Origin: Bryobacteraceae bacterium
Lineage (GTDB): Bacteria > Acidobacteriota > Terriglobia > Bryobacterales > Bryobacteraceae
DNA: 42,285 nt
Assembly (NCBI GenBank): GCA_025924475.1
Contig: JAICIH010000008.1
Location: forward strand, 1 to 42,285
Direction: 5' to 3'
Of the stretch, positions 33,163 through 41,206 are shown in pieces (within the stretch, counting starts at the first letter, position 1; each line of letters opens with the position of its first letter). A program made the translations under genes and the position numbers. Under the pieces are notes generated by a model, which did not search any database, had not been told where the DNA came from, and worked only from the letters and a program-made list of their open reading frames with translations.

Positions 33163-34073
33163 CGGCTTTTTCTCCGAGTCGCGGCAGCCGCTTTGGATTT
33201 CGATTCACGGCCCAAGGCCGCTGAGATCGTTTGGCCCGCCGCTGTCAATTTGTCCAGATCGATCCCGGTTTCGATATGCATGCCGTTTAACATGTACACC
33301 ACATCTTCGGTCGCCACGTTGCCTGTCGCGCCAGGCGCGTACGGACATCCGCCCAAGCCGGACACGGCGGCGTCTATCACGGCTACTCCGAGCTGAAGCG
33401 CCGCCAAAATATTCGCCAAAGCCTGTCCATACGTGTCATGAAAGTGTACCGCCAGGCGGCTGATGGCAACGTGCTCGGCGACTTGCCGAATGAGAGCCTG
33501 CGCCGCGAGCGGCGTACCTACGCCAATGGTATCGCCGAGCGAGATTTCGTAGCAGCCCATATCCAGGAGGGCCTTTGCCACGCGCACTACTGCTTCCGGC
33601 GCGACGATGCCCTCGTAGGGGCAGCCCAGCACGCAGGAGACGTAGCCGCGCACGCGCATGCCGTGCGCCAAAGCCTGCTCTGTCACTGCTCGGAAACGTG
33701 ACAGGCTTTCCGCTATCGAGCACTGAATATTGTGCTGTGAAAAGGTTTCCGAAGCGGCGGCGAAAATGGCAATATTCGTGATCTCGCTGCGCACTGCTGC
33801 TTCCAGACCCTGCAAGTTCGGCACGAGCACGGAATAATCGACGCCTCGCGACCGCCGCAGAGCGCTGAGAACTTCGGCGGTGTTCGCCATCTGCGGCACG
33901 CGCTTTTCCGATACGAAGCTTCCGCATTCGATCGCCTGGAGCCCCGCATTTGCCAGCGCTTCAATCAGCGCAACTTTCGTCGCCACATCCACCGCGGCGG
34001 GCTCGTTCTGCAGCCCGTCGCGTGGTGAGACTTCGACGATGCGAACCCGCGCAGGGTAGTGTTCTTCAATCAA
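33159..34073 (-). CDS. Hydroxymethylglutaryl-CoA lyase
   Basis: A 304-residue HMG-CoA lyase, which splits HMG-CoA into acetyl-CoA and acetoacetate, the last carbon-cutting step of leucine degradation. Seen: VRIVEVSPRDGLQNEP with the metal-binding Asp, ECGSFVSEKRVPQMANTAEVL, ISLGDTIGVGTPLAA, HFHDTYGQALANILAAL with metal-binding histidines, and the signature SGLGGCPYAPGATGNVATEDVVYML with the active-site cysteine. First gene of the coupled lyase-scoA-scoB run. The carboxyltransferase and hydratase that would make its substrate lie 12 kb away. The last residues are basic ([15 protein letters not shown]). Confidence 0.95.
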   Translation of the reverse strand: MIEEHYPARVRIVEVSPRDGLQNEPAAVDVATKVALIEALANAGLQAIECGSFVSEKRVPQMANTAEVLSALRRSRGVDYSVLVPNLQGLEAAVRSEITNIAIFAAASETFSQHNIQCSIAESLSRFRAVTEQALAHGMRVRGYVSCVLGCPYEGIVAPEAVVRVAKALLDMGCYEISLGDTIGVGTPLAAQALIRQVAEHVAISRLAVHFHDTYGQALANILAALQLGVAVIDAAVSGLGGCPYAPGATGNVATEDVVYMLNGMHIETGIDLDKLTAAGQTISAALGRESKSKAAAATRRKSR

Positions 34074-34208
34074 TGCCGTTGCTAACCGCTGGATTCTATT
34101 TTCGCGCGGGCTTTTGTGTTACTTATCTATGGCCGGCCGGAAGTAGCATTCCAAGGAAGACCGATACTAATACACGCAGTTTCTCGTCTAGCGAGTGGGA
34201 GAAAAAGA

Positions 34209-34718
34209 ATGAAAAACATTCTTTCGGTTTTAGTTTGTTATGCACTTTGGCAACTGGCAGCGATGGCGCAAGCTGGCGCAGGCATGACGGACCAGGATTT
34301 CGTTAACCTTGCGGCCCAGACGGATATGACCGAGGCGCATCTCGGACAGCTTGCGCAAGCGCAGGGCGACTCGCAAGCAGTAAAGGACCTGGGACAAATG
34401 CTGGCGACGGATCATACTACCGATTACAGCCAGCTCGGCATGATTGCGACGAAAGCGGGCTTGACGGTTCCGAAGGGCACTGACGCCAAGCACGATAAGA
34501 TGATTGCTCCGTTCGAAAAGCTGAAAGGCAAGATGTTCGACCGCCGGTATACCCAAACCATGGTCAAGGGGCATCAAGAGGCGATTGCCGCGTATAAGAA
34601 AGAGGCGAGCGATGGTCAAAACGCCGATATAAAGGCCTATGCACAGCAGACGCTACCAACACTCGAAAAGCACCTGAAAGCCGCTCAAGATGCCGAAAAG
34701 GGGAAGACGGCGAGCTAG
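34209..34718 (+). CDS. Exported DUF4142 protein
   Basis: A 169-residue DUF4142-family protein: all-helical, ferritin-like small exported protein. ATG 34209 follows GGGAGAAAAA and begins the signal peptide KNILSVLVCYALWQLAAMAQA; the frame's upstream extension to 34116 is not needed. The DUF4142 pattern is DQDFVNLAAQTDMTEAHLGQLAQAQGDSQAVKDLGQMLATDHTTDYSQLGMIATKAGLTVP...FEKLKGKMFDRRYTQTMVKGHQEAIAAYKKEA...TLPTLEKHLKAAQ, with the conserved H-x-D/H in LATDHT and MVKGHQ. Family members are linked to stress and are often multiple in acidobacteria; function is not established. Confidence 0.9.
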   Translation: MKNILSVLVCYALWQLAAMAQAGAGMTDQDFVNLAAQTDMTEAHLGQLAQAQGDSQAVKDLGQMLATDHTTDYSQLGMIATKAGLTVPKGTDAKHDKMIAPFEKLKGKMFDRRYTQTMVKGHQEAIAAYKKEASDGQNADIKAYAQQTLPTLEKHLKAAQDAEKGKTAS

Positions 34719-34841
34719 ACCACTCTCCGCGGATCGCGGCTCAGCCCGTGCCTACTGCTGGCGCGGTAGTGCGCGATATAGAATAGGCTTACAAGGTTTG
34801 CTCGATTCGGCTACGGCTTAAGATATTAAAAGCAAAAGAAC

Positions 34842-34916
34842 GCGGGAGTAACTCAATGGTAGAGTCACAGCCTTCCAAGCTGTTGGTTGCGAGTTCGATT
34901 CTCGTCTCCCGCTCCA
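34842..34916 (+). tRNA. tRNA-Gly (anticodon TCC)
   Basis: Cloverleaf is complete: acceptor GCGGGAG/CTCCCGC, D-arm ACTC...GAGT, anticodon stem ACAGC/GCTGT with loop CTTCCAA (anticodon TCC), T-arm GCGAG-TTCGATT-CTCGT, discriminator T and an encoded CCA (34914-34916). It stands alone, at the point where gene density drops and relic genes begin, so it could mark an old integration site; no copy of its 3' end was seen downstream. Confidence 0.97.
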
Positions 34917-35359
34917 TGTTTTCAATAACTTAGCTGAGTTTTCGGTGCATCGCCTTTCGAGCAAACGGAGTATACAGTTGGAAGTAACAGCATCCCACGT
35001 TGTGAGTATTTAAGCGATGAAACACAAAAATTCGGAACTCAATCGGTGTCGAATGGCGGCTGCCGACGCTTGATACCCGCGGAACTCTCTCCCAGTGTGT
35101 GTTTTCGAACAACTACCTCATGGAGGAAATTGCTTTGCTATGCGTTAAGACTTTCCCCTGCGAATTTGGTCCTGTGAAACGGGTTCCGCTCATCATCTAT
35201 CTGCCCTTCGCATCCAAAGTGCCTTCCTTGATGACGCCGATGGCCCGCTGAGGCTTCAATACTGCCACTGTTAGTTCGAATTCCGCTCCGACAATACCGA
35301 GCAGAATTGTCAAACGATGTCACAAGCTGTCCCTGCCACGGCTTACTGAGTGAGGCTAT
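34917..35359. other. Gene-poor stretch after tRNA-Gly
   Basis: About 440 bases with stops in all frames at short intervals and no recognisable gene, RNA or repeat. A fragment on the minus strand near 35190-35250 reads AIGVIKEGTLDAKGR but is too short to assign. Confidence 0.5.
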
Positions 35360-35581
35360 GTGTCGGATAAAAAATCGGAGCATCGAATTTCAGACTCGTT
35401 CAGAGACGATTCGTACTTTGGTGGCGAATCGCGGGAACAGTTAAAGGAGCTACGTGTCAGGGTCGAGCGATTCTACGAACGCGCCACTCGGGAGCAAATC
35501 CAGGAAGCTACGCGCGTGGTTCAATCCATTTTGGCAGCCCGCGGACTGTTGCCGGAGCAAGCTTCGAAAAAGATCAACTGA
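35360..35581 (+). CDS. Small hypothetical protein
   Basis: A possible 73-residue protein starting at GTG 35360, with a GAGG about 7 bases upstream. Highly charged and helical (REQLKELRVRVERFYERATREQIQEATRVVQSILAARGL), with no signal or membrane segment. No family recognised. The coherent amphipathic pattern argues for a real gene, but the surrounding region is decaying, so this could be a chance or remnant frame. Confidence 0.4.
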   Translation: MSDKKSEHRISDSFRDDSYFGGESREQLKELRVRVERFYERATREQIQEATRVVQSILAARGLLPEQASKKIN

Positions 35582-36082
35582 ATTCAGTTCTCGCGCCGCG
35601 ATGCAACCTCAATTAGGATTCCCATTCCTGGCGGCTGTTCGATCGCTAAATCGATCCATCTCAGTGTGTCGCCATCGCGTTGCAAGCGCGTTCCGTTGAT
35701 CTGCAGCAAATGGCTTGTCCAGTGCTCGTCCCAACCTATTTATTTTGGCTACGGCGAGAGACAACCGCGGTCGGACGCAGAGGGCAATGGATCAGCATCT
35801 TCGGCCAACAAACTGAATAGCTCGTGGTTGTGCACGCAGGTCTGCCTTTCATGTCCCTCTCGTTTGGGCTTGGCTTCAGGATAATTCCCGCGCTCGGCGC
35901 CTGCGCTCGGCAGTTCCAGCCCGCCGGGTTTCGGTTTCCCTCGCAGATTGACGGCTCGCCTTTTGCAAGAAGACAAACAATCCGCTCCTGACCCTCCGAA
36001 AAACAGCCTCGCTGGCCTGGAGAGCGGCCCCCTTCGCTCCGGGTCGCCCCAACCAATCGGGGCATAAAAGGAAGACAAATAC
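35582..36082. other. Gene-poor stretch before ssb
   Basis: About 500 bases with no frame that looks coding and no RNA recognised. The GC-rich portion from 35885 to 36065 may be the ssb leader; only the AAAAGGAAG ribosome-binding site (36065-36073) is clear. Confidence 0.45.
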
Positions 36083-36472
36083 ATGCTTTGCAAGAATCGC
36101 ATCAATCTCATTGGTTTTCTCGGTCACGACGCCGAAACCCGCTCGGCACCGAATGGTACCGTTTACACTCGCTTCTCCCTCGCCACGAACGTGAGCTGGA
36201 AAGAGAAGGGAAGCAACGAGTACAAGACACGGACCGAATGGCATCGCGTCATCAGCTGGAACAAGCTGGCGGAATGGGCTGGCACATTGCAGAAAGGTGC
36301 GTATATCGAAGTCGAAGGCGAATTGCGCTATCGCGAATACACGCCGGTAGAGTCTGATCACAGCCTGCGCGTGGCTGAAATCCATGCCCAGTCCATTTTG
36401 GCGCTGGACCGCTCGGACAGACAGCCCGTTTCTGTTCCTGAATCAGAGCCAACCGACGAACCTGTCAACTGA
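36083..36472 (+). CDS. ssb: Single-stranded DNA-binding protein
   Basis: A 129-residue SSB: NRINLIGFLGHDAETRSAPNGTVYTRFSLATNVSWKEK, TEWHRVISWNKLAEWAGTLQKGAYIEVEGELRYREY form the OB-fold DNA-binding domain, followed by a short acidic tail. The tail ends EPTDEPVN and not in the D-D-x-P-F hexapeptide that recruits partner proteins, and it is shorter than in housekeeping SSBs. This, its isolation and its position next to relic genes suggest an accessory or mobile-element-type copy. ATG 36083 has an AAAAGGAAG site 9 bases upstream. A strong terminator follows. Confidence 0.92.
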   Translation: MLCKNRINLIGFLGHDAETRSAPNGTVYTRFSLATNVSWKEKGSNEYKTRTEWHRVISWNKLAEWAGTLQKGAYIEVEGELRYREYTPVESDHSLRVAEIHAQSILALDRSDRQPVSVPESEPTDEPVN

Positions 36473-36480
36473 CCCGGTTA

Positions 36481-36518
36481 GCCGGGCAACAAATTTCATG
36501 ATTTGCTGCCCGGCTTTT
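36481..36518 (+). terminator. Rho-independent terminator after ssb
   Basis: Stem GCCGGGCA-A-CAAAT with ATTTG-C-TGCCCGGC (one internal mismatch), a short loop, then TTTT. It begins 8 bases after the ssb stop. Confidence 0.88.
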
Positions 36519-37134
36519 ACCCCAATCGTGACCGCTTTGTAGCGACAGAAGAGGACCTCCGCTAGATCCGGAGGACGCTTATCCGTTGCTATGTATTTCT
36601 ACTCACTACCGCCGCAGCGCTCTACAGTTGTTGACTTCACGCGATTTATATGTGTCGATGGTGTATTTTGTCAATTTCCGGTAACCCGGTTTCAAAGGCC
36701 ACAACACGCGAGATCGGGGTCAATCTCACCATAGCCGACTACATGGCAGACTGGATTAGTAAACGCTCCGCCGTCAGAACGAACTCGCTGACGGGAGGGA
36801 CGCTACGCGTGGGCTGCGGATCAGCTGCTCGGACCTAATCAGCGGTCGCGTGTTTGAGCGATAATGAAGGTCGCCGTGTTGAGCTTCAGGTCGTTTCACA
36901 GCAACCTCTCCCGGCTTCTTAACCGACCAAACAACGAAAATCAATTGAAATCCCATAGCGGTACATTGCCATAATTGGCCGCATCTCTCGCAAACGTCAG
37001 CGAGTTCCATCAAACGGCCTTATCGAAGGTGAGCCAGCGGTCAGTTCTGCCGCGTGTCTCGGCTTCAGGCGGCACCTTCAAAACGATGAATGAGTGATCC
37101 GCTCCGCTCGTGGCTATTCTGGTTGATGAGGGCT
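36519..37134. other. Gene-poor stretch between ssb and the Crp-type regulator
   Basis: About 620 bases without a convincing gene. It holds a perfect 6-base-pair hairpin CCTCCG/CGGAGG (36556-36574) of unknown role. The section 36650-36740 has the look of mobile-element ends (TTTTGTCAATTTCCGG, GATCGGGGTCAATC) but no complete element or inverted repeat could be shown. Confidence 0.45.
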
Positions 37135-37150
37135 CGTGAATCACTTCACG
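37135..37150. promoter_or_regulatory. Crp-type palindromic operator upstream of the regulator gene
   Basis: CGTGAA-TCAC-TTCACG, a perfect inverted repeat that fits the GTGA-N6-TCAC pattern of Crp-family sites, 49 bases before the preferred regulator start. Suggests autoregulation. Same pattern at 41538 and 41659. Confidence 0.6.
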
Positions 37151-37198
37151 ATTGCAACACAGTCTTGAGGGAGCGTGGACCACTTCGAAGGCCAGTCG

Positions 37199-37900
37199 AT
37201 GACATTAGATGAAAAGGCCACAGCTCTCAGCCGCACAGCGCTGTTCGGTACTATCGCGCCGAGCGAGCAGCGATTGCTCGCGCATCATGCAATAGTTCGC
37301 CGGCTTGTACGGGGAGACATTCTTTTTGTTGTGGAAGAAGAAGCGGAAGGAATGTTCGTAATCGTTTCAGGGTCTGTTCGCGCGTTTCGTGTGAGTTCAG
37401 ACGGTCGCGAGCAAGTGATCCATGTGGAGCATGCGGGGGCTACCTTGGCCGAAGTGCCGGTTTTCGACGGCGGAGCTTATCCCGCTACTGCATCCGCCGA
37501 GGAAGAGTCGGTTGTGCTTTTCATCGACAAGCGCGATTTCCGTGAGTTCCTTCTGACGCATCCTCAGGTAGCACTGGCGGCTCTCAAACTATTAGCAGGG
37601 CGGCTCAGGAGCCATGCCGAGTTGGTTGAATCGCTCTCTTTACGAGAAGTGGGACAGCGGCTGGCTCAATTGTTTATCAGTGAGGCACGGGACCGGGGTA
37701 GTATGGGCGATGGCCGAATTGAGGTGATTCTACCTTTGTCCCATCAGCAGCTAGCCGCTCGTGTAGGTTCGGTCCGCGAAGTTGTGACCCGGGCCTTAAC
37801 GCGCCTCCAGAAGGATGGGCTCGTCTTTATCCACGGGCATCGTTTGGTGATTCCAGACCATGATCGTCTTGCTGCCTACGCCGAAAACTCTTCAAGCTAA
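37199..37900 (+). CDS. Crp/Fnr-family transcription regulator
   Basis: A 233-residue Crp/Fnr-family regulator. The ATG at 37199 has GAAGG seven bases upstream; a GTG at 37175 would add eight residues. N-terminal beta-barrel with LFGTIAPSEQRLLAHHAIVRRLVRGDILFVVEEEAEGMFVIVSGSVRAFRVSSDGREQVIHVEHAG and a GGAYPATASAEEESVVLFI core; a dimerisation helix; then the winged HTH LSHQQLAARVGSVREVVTRALTRLQKDGLV with the recognition helix SVREVVTRAL, close to that of Crp/Dnr proteins. No FNR-type N-terminal cysteine cluster is present, so the signal could be heme, NO, cAMP or another ligand. Probable operator just upstream and between the ferredoxin operon and SCO relic. Confidence 0.93.
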   Translation: MTLDEKATALSRTALFGTIAPSEQRLLAHHAIVRRLVRGDILFVVEEEAEGMFVIVSGSVRAFRVSSDGREQVIHVEHAGATLAEVPVFDGGAYPATASAEEESVVLFIDKRDFREFLLTHPQVALAALKLLAGRLRSHAELVESLSLREVGQRLAQLFISEARDRGSMGDGRIEVILPLSHQQLAARVGSVREVVTRALTRLQKDGLVFIHGHRLVIPDHDRLAAYAENSSS

Positions 37901-38028
37901 ATGCCTTATACAAGAGGCCTTGATACTGACCGCTAAACTATCGAACCGGCTGGCAATTCCTTTCCCACGGCTTACGTCAGGTTCCACGGGCGGAAAAGAA
38001 GCGTGCGGCGGGCAGAATACAGGCGGCC

Positions 38029-38416
38029 ATGATTCACTTTAAGCACGTGTTTGAAAAACGGCGCGGCACGATGACATTCCCTTGCTCACAGAGTGGCCAT
38101 GGCCGCGAGGTGTGCGCAAAGCCAACCTTCAAACAGGTGGTCGGCAGAAAGAGCCGGTTCCTAGCAATCAATTGCGAAAGTGGTTTTCTCACGATCCCGA
38201 AAATGGGAAGAGTTTCAACGCAGATTTCGCCGAACTCGACACACGGCCAGAGTCCTGGGAACTTATCATGAGGCCGCCAACCACGATACCGTAAAGACTG
38301 CTCTCTACAGTTCTCGCGATTTTGAACATAATAATGCTTTGGCCCTGAAACGGTGTATCGAGGATGGCTCGCGCATACCAAGAAAGTCGTTGAGTGATCC
38401 TCGAATCGCGCGATAG
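38029..38416 (+). pseudogene. DUF488-family gene relic
   Basis: Fragments of one DUF488 protein are split between two frames. In one: TEWPWPRGVRKANLQ, then PSNQLRKWFSHDPE; in the other KWEEFQRRF; back to FAELDTRPESWELI; then again the second frame gives HEAANHDTV...LYSSRDFEHNNALALKRCIE. DUF488 proteins normally read WPRG...LRKWF-HDPE-KW-EFR-RY...LYSA-D-EHNNA. At least three frame changes and no open frame over the whole length show that it is inactive. An N-terminal remnant MIHFKHVF may begin at 38029. It sits downstream of the Crp-type regulator and upstream of the convergent methyltransferase, a place consistent with it having once belonged to the same stress-related cluster. Confidence 0.75.
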
Positions 38417-38437
38417 TCGGTCCCGGCAGATACATGA

Positions 38438-39049
38438 TTAAAAGCTAAATGGGGCGAGTAGTTCACGGCTGCACTCTTGCCGCAAAACGGGTTTGCGTGC
38501 ACGAAACCGAAATGCATTTTGATTCATATCAATTTCGGCGTCAACGAACCCAGCCGAGAGAAGACGATTAGGAAAGGTCTTCGGATCGACAATCATCATT
38601 GTGTCGAATATGTGCAAGAGACCGAATGTCCGGCTATACAAGCTATCCACTCCCGCAAAGATTCCACCCGGCCGAAGTACCCGTAGAATTTCGCGCAACA
38701 AACAATCTTGCAATGACGCCGAGGGAATATGGTGCAACATTGTAAGACTAAGCGCTGCATCGAATACATCGTTCTCAAACGACATCGCGGTGGCATCTTC
38801 GCGCACCACCGTTACGTTCGTGCCCGCGGTCCGCCGCTTGAGAGAATCCGCCAAGCGGCGGTCAATTTCAACGCACGTCAAAGACGTGACACGAGCGCGG
38901 AGTATGTCAGTCGAGATACCTGGACCTGGACCAATTTCCAGGATGTTCGGGCCCAGATCGATCCCGTCTAGAACCCATGGAAGCGTGTGATCCTCCATCG
39001 TCTGTCTCCAACGCGAAGACGCGCAAACCCATCGGTGTAGGACATTCAT
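38438..39049 (-). CDS. SAM-dependent methyltransferase
   Basis: A class I SAM-dependent methyltransferase. Annotated from ATG 39049 (203 residues), since the frame's extension to 39214 runs through the tail of the upstream gene. Motif I is ILEIGPGPGIST, the acidic ribose-binding residue follows in CVEIDRRL, motif II DAALSLTMLHHIP, and motif III LRPGGIFAGVDS. Such general methyltransferases next to hemerythrin and DUF2249 proteins are seen in other bacteria but the substrate is unknown. Last gene of the minus-strand ferredoxin-hemerythrin operon, 70 bases after the cupin gene. Confidence 0.85.
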   Translation of the reverse strand: MNVLHRWVCASSRWRQTMEDHTLPWVLDGIDLGPNILEIGPGPGISTDILRARVTSLTCVEIDRRLADSLKRRTAGTNVTVVREDATAMSFENDVFDAALSLTMLHHIPSASLQDCLLREILRVLRPGGIFAGVDSLYSRTFGLLHIFDTMMIVDPKTFPNRLLSAGFVDAEIDMNQNAFRFRARKPVLRQECSRELLAPFSF

Positions 39050-39119
39050 AACAACTCGCCCGGAACTCCTTTCAGAACCAACCGGGTTGCCGGTTCCGCA
39101 ACACCAGGCATCTTGTTGC

Positions 39120-39725
39120 CTAACCGGCCAATGCTCCCGGCAGCCTCGCTTTACCAGACGTTTCGGCAGGCGATCGGACCCGAGCAATGCAGACGCGAAA
39201 TGCCTCGGGACCACGCTCCAAATAATCCCAACTGATTTCGTCCATGAACTGCAATTCTAGCTGCCGGCGCAATGGCTGCGGGTCATGGTCATTGATAATC
39301 GTGAACGATTGGCCAACCGCCATTCCGCTGACGCGAGCGAAGACAAGCGGATGTCTTTGTCCCCGAGCGACGCCCCGGAGGTCAAGCACTGAATTTTCTA
39401 CAGATGAGCCCTTGGACTCAGGCCAGGAAAGAACCGTTACGAGAAGAACACTGTCTTCTTGCGCTATTAGAGCATGAGGACGCCCGGCTTCCAGGCGGAG
39501 CAGAGTGCCGCTCTTCATCTCAAACGGTACCGGACCATCGTAAAACGTGGTCCAGCCCGAGAGGGCCTGAACTGTTATGGTGTCGGAGGCGGCATGCTCC
39601 GGCAAGCTCTGTCCCGCATGAAGATAGAGAAGCATAACTCGGGGGCCCGGGCCTGGCAGCAGAGTGCGCAACACGGGCTTGTTTTCGTCAAACGTAATAT
39701 TTTCAAGAAGTTTAATCAATTCCAT
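39120..39725 (-). CDS. Cupin - DUF2249 two-domain protein
   Basis: A 201-residue protein. The ATG at 39725 follows AAAGGGAA and begins MELIKLLENITF. Residues 1-105 form a cupin (LLPGPGPRVMLLYLHAGQSLPEHAASD with H-x-containing metal motif, then a second motif RLEAGRPHALIAQEDSVLLVT). Residues 112-185 are DUF2249: LDLRGVARGQRHPLVFARVSGMAVGQSFTIINDHDPQPLRRQLELQFMDEISWDYLERGPEAFRVCIARV, with the family's N-D-H-D-P-x-P-L core. DUF2249 proteins are often found with hemerythrins and nitric-oxide or nitrite genes. The longer frame extending to 39968 is the end of the frameshifted ctaB-like gene, not part of this one. Confidence 0.85.
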   Translation of the reverse strand: MELIKLLENITFDENKPVLRTLLPGPGPRVMLLYLHAGQSLPEHAASDTITVQALSGWTTFYDGPVPFEMKSGTLLRLEAGRPHALIAQEDSVLLVTVLSWPESKGSSVENSVLDLRGVARGQRHPLVFARVSGMAVGQSFTIINDHDPQPLRRQLELQFMDEISWDYLERGPEAFRVCIARVRSPAETSGKARLPGALAG

Positions 39726-39739
39726 CACTACATTCCCTT

Positions 39740-40639
39740 TCAACAAATAACCATCGCCATGAGCAGCAGCGGCAGGTAAAGAACAGATAGCCGCGCCAGC
39801 AGTGGGCTTTGTTGGACTTAGCGCCAGCCCTACCGTGCCGAACAAATAGAAGATCCCCAAAACAGCAGCTGGAATAACGTAGAGTTTTCCACTCATCCCA
39901 AATACGGCAGGCAGAAGACTCACAGGCAACAGCAGCAAATTAACGAACACCATTTCCCAACTCATCAAAGCGCACTCGCGATCGCCAACGGGAAGAAGAT
40001 TGATCCCCCCTGGCTATATCCCGTCCGATGTAACGTTGCGATTGCCAACACATGTGGGAGTTGCGAGAGAAATACGATGGAGAAGAGAATGAACGCGGGC
40101 GCGCCCCAGCGACTGTGCGCTGCTAACCAGCCAATGACTGCCGGTAGGCCCCGCGGCACGGCGCCAACGAATGTGCTCGACCATGCGCGCGCTTTCAATG
40201 GTGTATAGATCCAGTCATAGGTGACGACGACCAGCGCCCCCAGCATTGCCGACAACCAGTTCACTAGCACAAGGAAGATCACTTCGGCCAGGACGATCAA
40301 ACCGAAAGCAAAGAAAAGAGCCTGCCGCGGGGAGAGCTTTCCGGCAGGCAGAGGCCGGTTTGCGGTGTGCCGCATTAGGCGATCGCGGTCACGCTCCAGG
40401 TCTTGTTTTAGAGCCGCCACTCCCCCTGACAGCAGCGCGGGTGCCAGAATCGTCCACAACATCAAAGAATGAGACCAACTGCCGTTTACCCCAAGAGCGA
40501 AGCCAGCCCATGCATTTAGAACAACCAGACATGTGATCCGAGGCTTGCTAAGTGCCACGAACGCGAGGATCTTCTCTCTGATAGAGATTGGGCTTATCTG
40601 GACTGCCGTCAACAGGCCGCAGAATGAGGCGGGTGTCAT
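39740..40639 (-). pseudogene. ctaB: Frameshifted heme O synthase (ctaB-like)
   Basis: A protoheme IX farnesyltransferase-like gene, which makes heme O for aa3/bo3-type oxidases. The frame from 40639 shows SKPRITCLVVLNAWAGFAL, DLERDRDRLMRHTANRPLPAG, YDWIYTPLKARAWSSTFVGAVPRGLPAVIGWLAA and HVLAIATLHRTGYSQGG, then breaks in a run of six C (40005-40010). One base more would restore GGINLLPVGDRECALMSWEMVFVNLLLLPVSLLP, read in the next frame. Near 39815 the frame shifts back to read ARLSVLYLPLLLMAMVIC and stop at 39740. Total length fits a normal CtaB of about 299 residues. Either two compensating indels in a decaying gene or sequencing errors in homopolymer-like tracts. The start overlaps the hemerythrin stop (ATGA). 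Confidence 0.75.
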
Positions 40640-41205
40640 GTTGAGTCAGCCATAATTCCTCGATGGAGGCCCCGGCGCGACGCCATTTCGCATCCGAGTT
40701 GGGTTTTCTCAGAATCCGAGAGCGCCTGCACGGCACGTGGGAACACGACCTCGTCCTCAACCTTGATGTGTCCGCGGTAGAGATTAGTCAGACCGTTGAG
40801 GGCGATTGTGAGCGCTTCTAACTCGCCCGCCTGTAACTCGCCATTGGCCAGCCAGCGACAACCAATTCGGTCGGTCTGGTGGTGGTACATGGTTGCCTGT
40901 TCATGATCTTCTTGCAGTACAACGATTTCGGCTAAGATAGCTGGCTCGAGATTCCCGGTCCGGCAGAGGACCGGGAAAAGGCTCTCTTCTTCGTCAGCAG
41001 TATGTTTTGGAGCCGCCTCGCGAAAGTATCTAAGAGCCGTTTCGAGCGCGATCCGTTGATCGTGGTTCAGCCGGCCACCGCGCGCCTGATCGGCGACAGC
41101 TACAAGTGTCGACAGAAACCGTTCGATCCGGCGGTGACAATCTCCGAGGAGCCCAATTGGATCATCGAAACCGCTTTCCTGCTTAGCACCGATTGTAATG
41201 GGCAT
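40636..41205 (-). CDS. Hemerythrin HHE-type protein
   Basis: A 189-residue protein (start ATG 41205, right after the ferredoxin stop) with hemerythrin-like iron-binding pattern: GLLGDCHRRIERFLSTL, YFREAAPKHTADEEESLFPVL, LQEDHEQATMYHHQ, and NLYRGHIKVEDEVVFPRAV. The H-(x)n-H-x-x-x-E...H-x-x-x-E histidine and glutamate set is what the HHE family uses for a di-iron site binding O2 or NO. The cysteine in GLLGDCHRR and another in LCRTG are extra. Gene order ferredoxin-hemerythrin-ctaB with ATGA and adjacent stop/start couplings suggests one transcript. Confidence 0.9.
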   Translation of the reverse strand: MPITIGAKQESGFDDPIGLLGDCHRRIERFLSTLVAVADQARGGRLNHDQRIALETALRYFREAAPKHTADEEESLFPVLCRTGNLEPAILAEIVVLQEDHEQATMYHHQTDRIGCRWLANGELQAGELEALTIALNGLTNLYRGHIKVEDEVVFPRAVQALSDSEKTQLGCEMASRRGLHRGIMADST

Positions 41206-41206
41206 A

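Noticed and set aside
34726..34738. CCGCG-GAT-CGCGG hairpin after the DUF4142 gene
   Set aside because: Only five base pairs and no T-tract; too weak to call a terminator.
36650..36838. A 62-codon frame and possible insertion-sequence end
   Set aside because: The protein has no recognisable transposase motif, and no matching inverted repeat or target duplication was seen.
34917..37134. A duplicated tRNA-Gly 3' end as an attachment site
   Set aside because: I looked for TTCGATTCTCG or CTCCCGCTCCA downstream of the tRNA and found no copy, so no att pair is claimed.
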